Assembly (NCBI RefSeq): GCF_006376685.1
Contig: NZ_VEWL01000003.1
Coordinates: 248,001-312,000 of the forward strand
DNA: 64,000 bases
DNA from: Ochrobactrum teleogrylli
Lineage (GTDB): Bacteria; Pseudomonadota; Alphaproteobacteria; Rhizobiales; Rhizobiaceae
Reading direction: 5' to 3'
Numbering within the stretch: the stretch's first letter is position 1; every line of letters begins with the position of its first letter. Shown piece after piece: positions 50,693 to 61,080 of this stretch. A program made the translations under genes and the position numbers. The notes under the pieces are model-generated. The model had not been told where the DNA came from, searched no databases, and worked only from the letters and a program-made list of their open reading frames with translations.

Positions 50693-50706
50693 GGCTGGAC
50701 CCGTTC

Positions 50707-50895
50707 TCAGGAATCGAAATCTTTTTCGATGCGTTTTTCAAGCTCGACCAGATCGTCAGGCAGCGGCAAACCGTTCGCACGGAGCGCATTCAGCTTTTCG
50801 CGAACCGTTTCGCGGATTTCATGGGCGTCCTGCGGCTGATTCACCATTTGCTCAAACAGCAGCGCAATTTCCGCCTTGATGTCCTCGAATGCCAT
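50707..50895 (-). CDS. Small hypothetical protein
   Basis: 62 residues, mostly helical and acidic: MAFEDIKAEIALLFEQMVNQ then ETVREKLNALRANGLPLPDDLVELEKRIE. No signal peptide or known domain. It lies 14 bp upstream of the transglycosylase gene on the same strand and is probably cotranscribed. The amphipathic pattern suggests a coiled-coil dimer. Confidence 0.7.
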   Translation of the reverse strand: MAFEDIKAEIALLFEQMVNQPQDAHEIRETVREKLNALRANGLPLPDDLVELEKRIEKDFDS

Positions 50896-51057
50896 CCAGA
50901 TCCTCTTGGCTTAACGGCCTCCAGGAAGCCCGTTGCAGTCAATATTCTTTCGGTCGATGACAGTTCTGTACCATGCAAAAGACGAAAAACGGAAGCGCTA
51001 AACGTCTGCGTCGCGCCAAAATGAATATTTCAAATGGTAACAAAAGGATTAACGCAC

Positions 51058-51276
51058 TCAGAGAATGCGCGGCAGCATCGTATCTATCACATTGAAATCC
51101 AATGCAAATATTCCAAGATCGTCGAAGCCCAGCCCACCATTCGGATCAAACAGATAAATGCTCATCCAGACGAGCGCGATGACCAGCAAAATGGCCAGAA
51201 TCGTGAGAATCAAAAGGCGTTTGCCGAGCGCAGCCTTGCGACCCGCCCCCTGTTTTGAATGCTTGGCCATCGTCAC
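51058..51276 (-). CDS. Small single-helix membrane protein
   Basis: Up to 72 residues: a basic N-terminus (KHSKQGAGRKAALGKR), one strong membrane helix (LLILTILAILLVIALVWMSIYLF, about residues 20-42), and a short acidic tail. Function unknown. MAKHSK (start 51270) is an equally likely start. Confidence 0.65.
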   Translation of the reverse strand: MTMAKHSKQGAGRKAALGKRLLILTILAILLVIALVWMSIYLFDPNGGLGFDDLGIFALDFNVIDTMLPRIL

Positions 51277-51318
51277 TTGTCGCCCCGGCTTTGCTGCTTC
51301 GGCGTGGTATCGGACGCG

Positions 51319-51510
51319 CTAATCATCATTGGTCGCGTTCAGTTCTTCCGGCGGCGTGCCGTGTTCCGGTGCCGCAGGCAGATAGCCTTCATGGACCAGC
51401 CATTTGCGCAAAATCAGCGTTATGGCTTCTGTCAGGTTCAGACCCGGGTGCTTTTCAGCGATGACGCGCTCCAAAGCATCATGCACGTCATCGGGAAGAT
51501 AGGTGCTCAT
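51319..51510 (-). CDS. Small ribbon-helix-helix-like hypothetical protein
   Basis: 63 residues starting MSTYLPDDVHDALERVIAEKHPGLN, then LTEAITLILRKWLV. Strand-helix-helix order resembles CopG/Arc-type DNA-binding proteins, but the match is weak. No toxin partner gene is visible beside it, so an antitoxin role is not supported. Downstream on the same strand, 42 bp on, is the small membrane protein gene. Confidence 0.6.
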   Translation of the reverse strand: MSTYLPDDVHDALERVIAEKHPGLNLTEAITLILRKWLVHEGYLPAAPEHGTPPEELNATNDD

Positions 51511-51524
51511 TCTGTCTCCTCCGC

Positions 51525-51690
51525 TTAGAGCGCATTTCGATCTGATTGAATCAGATCGGCGCTCTGGTCCTTTGCTTTAACGCGCATCTTGTCCGAAAAC
51601 CGGTTCCCACTTTTCGGGATGCGCTGTAGTCCTTTGCTTTAGCGCGCATCTTGTCCGAAAACCGGTTCCCACTTTTCGGGATGCGCTTTA
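51525..51690. repeat. Palindromic repeat with a 62-bp internal tandem duplication
   Basis: GAGCGCATTT, the hairpin GATCTGATTGAATCAGATC, GGCGCTC, then a 62-bp unit (GTCCTTTGCTTTA ... GGGATGCGCT) present almost twice (51567-51628 and 51629-51688) with a single difference in the repeated core (A/G). The whole is the same family as 62722-62818 and shares GGTTCCCACTTTTCGGGAT with 22289-22383. Confidence 0.85.
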
Positions 51691-51697
51691 TAGAAAA

Positions 51698-52387
51698 TCA
51701 GGCAACCGTAACCGACAAGCTGCCGACACCATCCACCTTGCCCACAAGGTGGTCGCCGCGCTGCACGGGACCGACGCCTGCGGGGGTGCCTGTAAATATA
51801 AGATCGCCCGGTTGCAGCTCAAAGAGCGACGAAAGATAGGAGATCGTTTCCGCCACTTTCCAGATCATCTGGTTGAGGTCGCCAGACTGGCGCGTCTCGC
51901 CATTGATGGACAGCGAAATCGATGCCGACTGCGGATGGCCGACATCCGATACTGGCGCGATGGCAGAGCATGGCGCGGAATGCTCGAATGCCTTGGCGAC
52001 TTCCCACGGGCGACCGGCCTTCTTGGCGACCGCTTGCAAGTCGCGCCGCGTCATGTCGATGCCCACCGCATAGCCATAAACGTGATCCAGCGCGTGTTCG
52101 ACCGGAATATCGATGCCGCCAGTCTTCAATGCGACCACAAGCTCGATCTCGTGATGCACATCCTCGGTCTTGGGCGGATAGGGAAAATCGCCGCCATTGA
52201 TCACCAGACTGTCGGGATTTTTCTGGAAGAAGAACGGCGGATTGCGGGTCGGATCGCCGCCCATTTCAATGGCGTGATCGGCATAATTCTGACCGACGCA
52301 ATAGATGCGATGCACGGGAAAAGCTGCGTCCGTGCCCTTCACGGGCAGAATAGGCTGCGGGCGCGGCGCGAAAACATAATCGGTCAT
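51698..52387 (-). CDS. Fumarylacetoacetate hydrolase-family protein (acylpyruvase-like)
   Basis: A 229-residue member of the FAH fold. [23 protein letters not shown] near residue 30 is the family's substrate loop, [10 protein letters not shown] near 80 supplies metal-binding Glu residues and [14 protein letters not shown] near 110 the metal Asp. Length and sequence suit fumarylpyruvate hydrolase or acylpyruvase (C-C bond cleavage of acylpyruvates) rather than true fumarylacetoacetase. A single gene. Confidence 0.9.
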   Translation of the reverse strand: MTDYVFAPRPQPILPVKGTDAAFPVHRIYCVGQNYADHAIEMGGDPTRNPPFFFQKNPDSLVINGGDFPYPPKTEDVHHEIELVVALKTGGIDIPVEHALDHVYGYAVGIDMTRRDLQAVAKKAGRPWEVAKAFEHSAPCSAIAPVSDVGHPQSASISLSINGETRQSGDLNQMIWKVAETISYLSSLFELQPGDLIFTGTPAGVGPVQRGDHLVGKVDGVGSLSVTVA

Positions 52388-52486
52388 TGGGGATTATTCC
52401 GATCGGAAATTGCAGAATGCTACGAATTGGTCCCATCATGCAGGCGCAAGCGCATCCTCGCAAGCCTTGAAAACAGCAATTCCCCG

Positions 52487-53128
52487 TTATCGCCCATCCG
52501 TCGCGACGACAAATTCCGCTTGGCGCGATTGGCTCACGACAAGCTTAGCGTTCGGAATATCGTTGGACAATGCGCGGCTGCGCGACGTCTCCTCGTCGAA
52601 ACCAAAAGAGAGCCAGCGGTCGATCAACCGCCGCTCCAGCACCGGAAAAGGCACATCGAGACGGATTGTCATGTCGAAAAACGGCGCAAGTCCCGACCAT
52701 GGTTCCTGATCGAGCAGCAGGTAATTGCCCTCAACCAGAAGTACGCGATGCTCGGGCCCGACCACCGAGGCCGCCGCGCGGGAAAGCTCCAGCGAACGGT
52801 CGAACACAGGAATGAACACTTCGTCGCGTGCATGTTTCAGCCGTTCCAACAGGGCGGCAAAACCGGCGCAATCGAAGGTCGGCGGCGACCCCTTGCGACT
52901 GCGCAACCCGCGCTGATCGAGAATCACGTCATCAAGGTGAAACCCGTCCATCGGCACGACGATGGATGGGCCATCAGCGCCCTTATTGAGCGCCATGCAC
53001 AGTTCCTCCGCGAGGGTGGATTTGCCCGCGCCCGGAGGACCCGCAATGGCGACAATCAGCCGGCTATCCACCTTCGAAAGCCGCGCAAGAATTTCTGAAG
53101 GCAAGGCTTCGCGGTCGATAGGCGTCAT
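52487..53128 (-). CDS. frcK: Fructose-operon kinase FrcK
   Basis: A 213-residue P-loop kinase related to uridine kinase/pantothenate kinase: Walker A AGPPGAGKSTLAEEL near residue 28, VVPMDGFHLDD near 60, VLLVEGNYLLLDQEPW near 130 and DIPNAKLVV near the C-terminus. It follows frcA by 64 bp, as in the rhizobial frcBCAK operon, where the name comes from. The physiological substrate is not certain. The frame is open to 53224; the Met at 53128 was chosen to avoid overlap with frcA. Confidence 0.85.
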   Translation of the reverse strand: MTPIDREALPSEILARLSKVDSRLIVAIAGPPGAGKSTLAEELCMALNKGADGPSIVVPMDGFHLDDVILDQRGLRSRKGSPPTFDCAGFAALLERLKHARDEVFIPVFDRSLELSRAAASVVGPEHRVLLVEGNYLLLDQEPWSGLAPFFDMTIRLDVPFPVLERRLIDRWLSFGFDEETSRSRALSNDIPNAKLVVSQSRQAEFVVATDGR

Positions 53129-53192
53129 GTCCGGTTTCCGTTTCGTGGTCGTGCGGACAGATGTCCCGATTCGTACAGCCCGCTCAAGGGAG

Positions 53193-53975
53193 TTAGGCAG
53201 CTTCGGCCTTCGGTCGCATTGCACCCGTCATCAGAGCCACAGCGTCCGACATGGAATATTCCTTCGGGTCAATCACCGTCAGGCGACGTCCGAGCCGGTG
53301 AATATGAATCCGATCGGCTACTTCGAACACATGCGGCATGTTGTGCGAAATGAGTACGATGGGCATGCCCCGTGCCTTCACGTCGAGGATCAGTTCCAGC
53401 ACGCGGCGCGATTCCTTGACGCCAAGCGCTGCCGTCGGCTCATCCATGATCACGACCTTGGACCCGAAAGCGGCAGCGCGCGCCACGGCAACGCCCTGAC
53501 GCTGGCCGCCGGACAGTGTTTCCACCGCCTGACCGATATTCTGGATGGTCATCAGGCCCAGCTCCGTCAGCTTGTCGCGGGCGATCTTCTCCATCGCGCC
53601 GCGATCGAGCATGCGAAACAGCGAACCGAGCGGTCCCTTGCGGCGGATTTCCCGCCCGAGAAACAGATTGTCAGCGATGGAAAGCGCAGGCGACAAAGCG
53701 AGGTTCTGATAAACCGTCTCGATGCCCGCATGGCGTGCTTCCATCGGCGAATGGAAACTGACCGGTTTTCCGTCGAGCTTTATCTCGCCTTCGTCGGGCT
53801 TGATCGCGCCAGACAGCGCCTTGATCAGCGAGGATTTACCGGCGCCATTGTCGCCGATAACCGCGAGGATTTCGCCCGGATAGAGATCGAAATCGGCATG
53901 GTCGAGCGCGGTAACGCGCCCGTAACGCTTGACCAGACCCTTTGCCGAGAGAACAGGTGTAGCCGAGGTTTTCAT
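53193..53975 (-). CDS. frcA: Fructose ABC transporter ATP-binding protein
   Basis: A 260-residue single-domain sugar ATPase: Walker A GDNGAGKSSLIKALSG near residue 38, signature LSGGQRQGVAVARAAAFG near 145 and Walker B VVIMDEPTAALG. Unlike RbsA-type proteins it has one, not two, ATPase domains, as known for FrcA. It overlaps frcC by 4 bp. The open frame continues upstream inside frcC, but the coupled ATG is at 53975. Confidence 0.92.
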   Translation of the reverse strand: MKTSATPVLSAKGLVKRYGRVTALDHADFDLYPGEILAVIGDNGAGKSSLIKALSGAIKPDEGEIKLDGKPVSFHSPMEARHAGIETVYQNLALSPALSIADNLFLGREIRRKGPLGSLFRMLDRGAMEKIARDKLTELGLMTIQNIGQAVETLSGGQRQGVAVARAAAFGSKVVIMDEPTAALGVKESRRVLELILDVKARGMPIVLISHNMPHVFEVADRIHIHRLGRRLTVIDPKEYSMSDAVALMTGAMRPKAEAA

Positions 53976-55066
53976 GCGGCAGCCTTTCTGATCCATTGGT
54001 CGACAGCGACGGCGGCGATGATGAGAACGCCGATCAGGAGATAGGTCCATTGCGGATCGGTGCCCCACAGGCGCAGGCCAAGCGAAAATACGCCGACGAT
54101 CAGCGCGCCGAACATGGTGCCGAGGATCGAGCCGCGCCCGCCGAAGAGCGAAATGCCGCCGATCACCACAGCCGTGATGGATTCGATATTGGCGAACTGG
54201 CCTGCGGTCGGCGACACGGAGCCAAGGCGGCCAATCATCGCCCAACCGGCCAGAGCGCAGATGATACCGGCCAGAACATAGACGGACATCAGGATCGGTT
54301 TGACCGAAACGCCCGACAGCTTTGCCGCCTCCGGATCGTCGCCAATGGCATAGACATGACGGCCCCAGGCGGTGTGGTTCAGCACATACCAGAGCAGCAG
54401 CACCAGAAGCACCATGGCGATGACGCCATAGGTGAAGACAGCGCCACCGAAACGAATGCTCTCGCCGAAGAATTGCAAGATTGGCGCTTGCGCGGTTATT
54501 TCCTGCGCGCGGATGGTTTCATTGGCCGAATAGAGGAAATTTGTGGCCAGAATCACCTGCCACATTCCGAGCGTGACGATGAAGGGCGGCAGGCGGACAT
54601 AGGCCACCAGAAAGCCGTTGATAAAGCCGCACAACGCGCCGGTGGCAAAGCCAAGCACGATGGAAAGCTCGGCTGGCAGGCCATAGCGGAATGTGAACTG
54701 GCCCATCACCACCGATGACAGCACCATGATCGCGCCGACCGAAAGATCGATACCGGCGGTGAGGATAACCAGCGTTTGCGCTGCGGCCACGATGCCGGTG
54801 ATGGCGACCTGCTGGAGAATGAGCGTGAGCGCGAAGGCGGAGAAGAACTTGCCGCCCAATGTGACGCCGAACACCACCAGCGACAGGACCAGCACGATCA
54901 GCGGCACGGCTGCCGGATTGTGATGCAGGAAATTCCGCATCCGATAAAGCGCCGACTGGTCACCCGCATCAAAGGAGGCCACGTCGGATGCGCTTTGCGA
55001 AAGGGTCGTTTCAAACGCCTGCATCGACGGTTTTTGTGCAGCGGAAGCCGCCTCTGGCTCACTCAT
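53972..55066 (-). CDS. frcC: Fructose ABC transporter permease
   Basis: A 364-residue inner-membrane permease with 8-10 hydrophobic helices after a 50-residue polar N-terminus. AAAQTLVILTAGIDLSVGAIM is the hallmark of ribose/fructose-type permeases, and GRGSILGTMFGALIVG and YAIGDDPEAAKLSGVSV are further signatures. It is preceded by frcB (72-bp gap) and coupled to frcA. Confidence 0.93.
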   Translation of the reverse strand: MSEPEAASAAQKPSMQAFETTLSQSASDVASFDAGDQSALYRMRNFLHHNPAAVPLIVLVLSLVVFGVTLGGKFFSAFALTLILQQVAITGIVAAAQTLVILTAGIDLSVGAIMVLSSVVMGQFTFRYGLPAELSIVLGFATGALCGFINGFLVAYVRLPPFIVTLGMWQVILATNFLYSANETIRAQEITAQAPILQFFGESIRFGGAVFTYGVIAMVLLVLLLWYVLNHTAWGRHVYAIGDDPEAAKLSGVSVKPILMSVYVLAGIICALAGWAMIGRLGSVSPTAGQFANIESITAVVIGGISLFGGRGSILGTMFGALIVGVFSLGLRLWGTDPQWTYLLIGVLIIAAVAVDQWIRKAAA

Positions 55067-55138
55067 GATTATCTCCTGCTTTCAGCTGCAAAACGGTCCG
55101 GCAAATCTGACGATCCTCCGGACCGATATTTCAAAAGA

Positions 55139-56161
55139 TCAGCCCCAGCACTTGTCGAGCGCAGTCTTGGTATCGATGGACGGAACGCCATCGACAGGCT
55201 TGTCCGTCACCAGCGTCACGCCCGTATCGACGAAGGTTTTGCCTTCCGTCGGCTTTGGCTTTTCGCCGGTATCGGCAAATTTCTTGATCGCTTCGATGCC
55301 GAGCGACGCCATCTGCAACGGATATTGCTGCGAGGTTGCGCCGATCACGCCAGCCGCAACGTTCTTCACGCCGGGGCAGCCGCCATCGATGGAAACGATC
55401 AGCACATCCTTTTCACGGCCCACAGCCTTCAGCGCTTCATAGGCACCGGCGGCAGCAGGTTCGTTGATCGTGTGTACAACATTGATGTTCGGGTCCTTCT
55501 GGAGAAGGTTTTCCATGGCGCGGCGACCGCCTTCTTCGTTGCCGTCGGTCAGGTCGCGACCGGCGATGCGCGGATCGTCCTCGTCGCCAAGCTTGTTCTT
55601 GTCTTTCGGGTCGATGCCGAAGCCGACATCAAAACCCTGATCGCGCAGAACATCCACGCTTGGCTGCGATGCGGTCAGGTTGAGGAAGGCGACGCGCGCA
55701 TCCTTGGCCTTGTCACCAAGCGCTGCTGCGGCCCATTTTCCGACCAGTTCTCCGGCCAGGAAATTATCCGTTGCAAAAGTCGCGTCTGCCGCATCCGCCG
55801 GTTCCAGCGGCGTGTCGAGCGCGATAATCAGAAGACCCGCGTCACGCGCCTTTTGCAGCGTCGGCACGATGCCCTTGGTGTCGGAAGCGGTAATGAGAAT
55901 GCCCTTGGCACCATCGGCGATGCAGGTTTCGATGGCCGCTACCTGACTTTCGGAATCGCCGTCGATCTTGCCCGCATAGGTCTTGAGATTGACGCCCAAC
56001 TCCTTGGCCTTGGCGACAGCGCCTTCCTTCATCTTGACGAAAAAGGGATTGGTGTCGGTCTTGGTGATGAGGCACGCGCCGACATCGGCAGCATGCGCTG
56101 GAAGTGCGGCAGCACCAAGCGTGAAGGCAGCAAAGGCCGCCGACAGAACTGTCTTCTTCAT
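55139..56161 (-). CDS. frcB: Fructose ABC transporter substrate-binding protein
   Basis: A 340-residue periplasmic sugar-binding protein and first gene of the operon. The signal peptide runs to about PAHAA (residue 23). [22 protein letters not shown] is the N-terminal lobe start of the ribose-binding type, and [16 protein letters not shown] and [17 protein letters not shown] are characteristic. GGAGGAG sits 6 bases before the ATG at 56161, which decides the start over the longer frame to 56251. Regulation is likely through the inverted repeat at 56238-56264. Confidence 0.93.
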   Translation of the reverse strand: MKKTVLSAAFAAFTLGAAALPAHAADVGACLITKTDTNPFFVKMKEGAVAKAKELGVNLKTYAGKIDGDSESQVAAIETCIADGAKGILITASDTKGIVPTLQKARDAGLLIIALDTPLEPADAADATFATDNFLAGELVGKWAAAALGDKAKDARVAFLNLTASQPSVDVLRDQGFDVGFGIDPKDKNKLGDEDDPRIAGRDLTDGNEEGGRRAMENLLQKDPNINVVHTINEPAAAGAYEALKAVGREKDVLIVSIDGGCPGVKNVAAGVIGATSQQYPLQMASLGIEAIKKFADTGEKPKPTEGKTFVDTGVTLVTDKPVDGVPSIDTKTALDKCWG

Positions 56162-56237
56162 GAACTCCTCCCAGAGTGAAACCGGTCCTTCTTCCCCCGG
56201 CATGGTTGAAGCAAAACACGGCTTCGAAACAGAGTCA

Positions 56238-56264
56238 ATTAATAAATCCACTTGATTTATTAAT
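56238..56264. promoter_or_regulatory. Operator-like inverted repeat in the frcB-frcR spacer
   Basis: A perfect 11-bp inverted repeat ATTAATAAATC/GATTTATTAAT with a 5-bp spacer, 77 bp upstream of the frcB start codon. Its AT-rich form resembles sites of ROK-family repressors (NagC, Mlc, XylR), and a ROK regulator is encoded divergently next to it. FrcR binding is inference. Confidence 0.65.
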
Positions 56265-56454
56265 GTATTGTGTCACTCTCGCCCCGGAGGAGAGAGCCGA
56301 GGGAGACACGACGCCACGTTGAAAAAGCGCGCATCTCGCTGCTTAAGCTTTTGTTTTTATTTCATATCCCACAGAATGAGGCTTTTTCTCCTGCGATGAA
56401 TGGGTTAGGAACCTCGCCGTGTCCTAACACTACAGTTGCAAATTCGTCAGGCCG

Positions 56455-56535
56455 TGGCGAAACGAGTGATTTTCGAGCACCGGAGCGGAGCGTACTTAAA
56501 AGTACGTGAGCACCGAAGCACAGGAAATTGCTCGA
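56455..56535. repeat. Bru-RS-like repeat, partial copy 3
   Basis: GAGCACCGGAGCGGAGCGTACTTAAAAGTACGTGAGCACCGAAGCAC aligns with the middle of the element at 560-681 in the same orientation. The outer parts are missing or diverged. It lies in the 433-bp frcB-frcR spacer, 60 bp before the frcR start. Confidence 0.65.
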
Positions 56536-56594
56536 TGCAGACCGGCATCACGAAGAATGCAACTGGGTGTTAAGCGTGGGATCTGGGAGAGAAA

Positions 56595-57887
56595 ATGGTC
56601 AGGCATCATCCGGAACAGGACGTTTCCGAGCCAAGGGGCGGCCCGGCAGGCTCGCCCGGCCCTGCCATGCAGAAATTTGCCGAACCGGGCGCGAGTATCA
56701 ATCGCGGTTCCAACCAGATCGGCGTGCGCGCCTATAATGAGCGGCTGGTTCTGGCGCTTGTGCGCAGGCATGGCGCGCTGGCCCGAGCCGATATTGCACG
56801 CCTGACCGGACTTTCGGCGCAAACTGTTTCCGTCATCATCCGCGCGCTGGAAAAAGACGGGCTGATCACGCAAGGCGAGCGCGTGCGTGGGCGCGTCGGC
56901 CAGCCCTCCATGCCGATGCGGCTTGCAGCAGACGGCGTTTTTTCCTTCGGCCTCAAGATCGGGCGGCGCAGCGCGGAAATCATCCTGATGGATTTTCTGG
57001 GCGCGATCCGCGAACGCAGGCATATCACCTATCGCTGGCCGGTGCCCGACGAAATCCGCCGTTTCGCCTTTGACAGCATTACCGCCTTCACCGCCGCACT
57101 TGATCCGGACAAGCGCGATCGCATTGCGGGCCTCGGCATCGCGCTGCCGTTTGAACTCTGGAACTGGGTGGAGGAAGTGGGCGCGCCCGCCGCCGACATG
57201 AATGCGTGGCTCGATGCCGATCTCGTCAACGATTTCGGCGCGGTCTTTCCGTTCCCCGTGTTTCTTCAGAATGACGGCACGGCGGCCTGTGGCGCGGAAC
57301 TCACCTTCGGGCGCGGGCCGGAATTCACCGATTTCGTCTATTTCTTCATCGGCTCGTTCATTGGCGGCGGCGTGGTGCTGAACAACACGCTTTATCCGGG
57401 ACGCACAGGCAATGCCGGTGCGCTCGGTTCCATGCCGATGTGCATGCGCAGCGCCGAAGACGGACGCGCGACATTGCAGCTGATCGATACCGCCTCGCTT
57501 TTCGTGCTGGAGCGGCTGTTGCAGGAGAGAAATATTTCGTCCGACGATCTCTGGCTATCGCCCGAAAGCTGGCACAATTTCGGCGAACCGCTCGATGCTT
57601 GGATCGCACTTGCCGCGCGGGGGCTTGCCCATGCGGCGGTGGCGGCTGCGTCGATCATCGATTTTCCTGCGGCCATCATCGATGGATGGTTGCCGGAAGG
57701 CGTTCGCCATCGCATTGTCGAAGCGACGCGGGCCGAACTCTCCCGCCTCGACCTACAAGGCCTCAGCGCGCCGGAGATCATCGAGGGCAATGTGGGCGTC
57801 CACGCCAAGGCCATGGGCGCCGCAAGTCTGCCGCTCTCCAACCGCTATCTGTTCGACCAGAGCGTGCTGTTCAAGGATGCAGGCTAG
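56595..57887 (+). CDS. frcR: ROK-family transcriptional regulator of the fructose operon
   Basis: A 430-residue regulator. An N-terminal MarR-like winged helix (LVLALVRRHGALARADIARLTGLSAQTVSVIIRALEKDG, about residues 50-90) precedes a ROK sugar-kinase-like domain with FLQNDGTAACGAEL near 235 and FIGGGVVLNNTLYPGRTGNAGALGSMP near 255. The usual ROK zinc motif (CxCGxxGCxE) is absent after GNAGALG, so sugar phosphorylation is unlikely. GGGAGA precedes the ATG. It is divergent from frcB, with an operator-like repeat between them. It ends 17 bp inside the DUF2000 gene on the other strand. Confidence 0.88.
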   Translation: MVRHHPEQDVSEPRGGPAGSPGPAMQKFAEPGASINRGSNQIGVRAYNERLVLALVRRHGALARADIARLTGLSAQTVSVIIRALEKDGLITQGERVRGRVGQPSMPMRLAADGVFSFGLKIGRRSAEIILMDFLGAIRERRHITYRWPVPDEIRRFAFDSITAFTAALDPDKRDRIAGLGIALPFELWNWVEEVGAPAADMNAWLDADLVNDFGAVFPFPVFLQNDGTAACGAELTFGRGPEFTDFVYFFIGSFIGGGVVLNNTLYPGRTGNAGALGSMPMCMRSAEDGRATLQLIDTASLFVLERLLQERNISSDDLWLSPESWHNFGEPLDAWIALAARGLAHAAVAAASIIDFPAAIIDGWLPEGVRHRIVEATRAELSRLDLQGLSAPEIIEGNVGVHAKAMGAASLPLSNRYLFDQSVLFKDAG

Positions 57888-58281
57888 CGCCCTTGATGGC
57901 CTTGTCTATATCCTTTTTCGGGCCGTAAAGCGCCAGTCCGACCAGATCGGGTGCATCTGCCGGTTCTGTCTTGAACACGGCGCGATTGGCCTCGTCATGG
58001 CCGGTCTCAAACATGGCCCGCACATAGGGTGCGCGCACCAGATCACGCTGGATCGACTGCTGCCAAGCCCGTTGCAAAATTTCCGGCGTTGCCGAGAAAA
58101 TCAGCATCGGCTGCCCCAGAAGCGGCGCATGGCGGCGGCCCGACGCATCCTCATAAGGCGTGCCCATCGTATCAGGCACCGCGCCTGATATGCCGGTTGC
58201 AATGAAGGCGGTCACGTTCAATTTCTGCCAGACCGGCAAATCGTTCAGAACAAGAATGGCTACTTTGGTATCGAAAAACAT
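57871..58281 (-). CDS. DUF2000 protein
   Basis: A 136-residue protein: MFFDTKVAILVLNDLPVWQKLNVTAFIATGI, then PLLGQPMLIFSAT and DLVGLALYGPKKDIDKAIKG, matching the DUF2000 family (a PTH2-like fold) as I recall it. No enzymatic function is established. It lies 27 bp downstream of the AraC-type gene on the same strand and is probably in one operon with it. Confidence 0.82.
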   Translation of the reverse strand: MFFDTKVAILVLNDLPVWQKLNVTAFIATGISGAVPDTMGTPYEDASGRRHAPLLGQPMLIFSATPEILQRAWQQSIQRDLVRAPYVRAMFETGHDEANRAVFKTEPADAPDLVGLALYGPKKDIDKAIKGASLHP

Positions 58282-58308
58282 CGGTGCTTCCTCTTTTCGA
58301 GAAAAGAC

Positions 58309-59169
58309 CTAGCCCTTTGCCGCTGCAATTTCTGGAACGTTTGTGCGTCCCCGGCGATAAGCCGCCGGTGTCATGCCATAGGCGCGCCGGAACCAGCGCC
58401 CCATATGGCTCTGATCCGCAAAGCCGCTGAGCGCCGCTGCCTCTGCCGGGGGCGTCTTTTCCCGCAACAAACGGCGCGCTTCGGCAAGCCGCAGTTGCAC
58501 CAGAAAGGCATGGGGCGATGTGCCGAATTCGCGCCGAAACCCGCGCGAAAGCTGGAACCGGTCCGCAGCACCTGCAACTTTTGCCAGCTCGTCCAGCCCG
58601 AACTCTTCATCGAAGCGCGCGCGCAGATAGTCCATCGCGCGGGCTGCAACGGGATGTGGCACCGTCCCCATCTCCGGTCTGGCCTGCCCGAGATGCCGCG
58701 CCAGATGGTGGGTCACCTGATCGCGATAATCCTCGACCATCAGCTGCGGCGCTTGCAGAAAGATCGCTTCGCAGGCGCGTGCTATGGCCTGAAACAGCTG
58801 CTGGTCATCGGCCAATGTTTCCCGAAAGCCGATATGCGCATCATTGCCGCCCATCGCATCGCGGATCAGCGATTGCGGCATATAAAGCATGTTATAGGTG
58901 AAGCCATCCGCCTTTACCGCCTGCCCGTCATGGCGCTCGCCCGGCTCGATGAGAATCACCCGGCCCGGCGTGCTCTGCCGCCGTTGTCCACGACAGAAAA
59001 AGTCCTGCACGCCCGCATGGGTCACCCCGACGAGCCATTCGTCATGGAAATGCATGTCATAGGCATGGCTGTGGAAACGCGCGGCAACAGCTTCGAGGCC
59101 GGTGGCATCGTTGCGTTTCAGGCGCATGATGTCGCGGGCGTCATGGCCATGGTGGTTCGTGTCAGTCAT
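58309..59169 (-). CDS. AraC-family transcriptional regulator
   Basis: A 286-residue regulator. An N-terminal cupin-type sensor (HDEWLVGVTHAGVQDFFCRG) is followed by two C-terminal helix-turn-helix motifs: LDELAKVAGAADRFQLSRGFRREFGTSPHAFL near residue 200 and GFADQSHMGRWFRRAYGMTPAAYRRG near 250. The Met at 59169 was chosen over 59205 because the upstream part looks non-coding. It is divergent from pgm and upstream of a DUF2000 gene. The effector is unknown. Confidence 0.9.
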   Translation of the reverse strand: MTDTNHHGHDARDIMRLKRNDATGLEAVAARFHSHAYDMHFHDEWLVGVTHAGVQDFFCRGQRRQSTPGRVILIEPGERHDGQAVKADGFTYNMLYMPQSLIRDAMGGNDAHIGFRETLADDQQLFQAIARACEAIFLQAPQLMVEDYRDQVTHHLARHLGQARPEMGTVPHPVAARAMDYLRARFDEEFGLDELAKVAGAADRFQLSRGFRREFGTSPHAFLVQLRLAEARRLLREKTPPAEAAALSGFADQSHMGRWFRRAYGMTPAAYRRGRTNVPEIAAAKG

Positions 59170-59283
59170 CGGGTAAATTTGTAGCACATCGCTGCACAAA
59201 CACACGCTTTGTTATTTTCAATCAATAAGTTTGATCTATGTTGTCTTGCAATGACCGCAAATGCCAACACATTGACTGCTTAA

Positions 59284-60939
<1,656 letters not shown>

Positions 60940-60940
60940 T

Positions 60941-61004
60941 AGGGGAATAGGGGAATAGGGGAATAGGGGAATAGGGGAATAGGGGAATAGGGGAATAGGG
61001 GAAT
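60941..61004 (+). repeat. 8-bp tandem repeat array (AGGGGAAT x 8)
   Basis: Eight exact AGGGGAAT units start two bases after the pgm stop codon. It is a slippage-prone array of the kind used in Brucella strain typing. It faces an inverted degenerate array at 61041-61080. Confidence 0.95.
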
Positions 61005-61040
61005 AGGCTAGTAAGGCCGAAACTTTATTCAAGCGCCCTT

Positions 61041-61080
61041 TTCACTTATTCCCCTACTGCCTTACTCCCCTACTCCCTTA
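61041..61080. repeat. Inverted degenerate octamer array between pgm and mrp
   Basis: TATTCCCC, TACTGCCT, TACTCCCC and TACTCCCT are four variants of the octamer in reverse orientation, about 37 bp from the pgm array. The last bases overlap the mrp stop. The pair could fold as a hairpin in the convergent pgm-mrp gap and end both transcripts. Confidence 0.8.

Noticed and set aside
48842-50839. 665-codon plus-strand frame across hemolysin III and the transglycosylase gene
   Set aside because: Covers two clear minus-strand genes and has low-complexity Arg/Gly/Ser content.
51319-51510. Toxin-antitoxin pair with the neighbouring small membrane protein
   Set aside because: The ribbon-helix-helix match is weak and the neighbour has no features of a known toxin.
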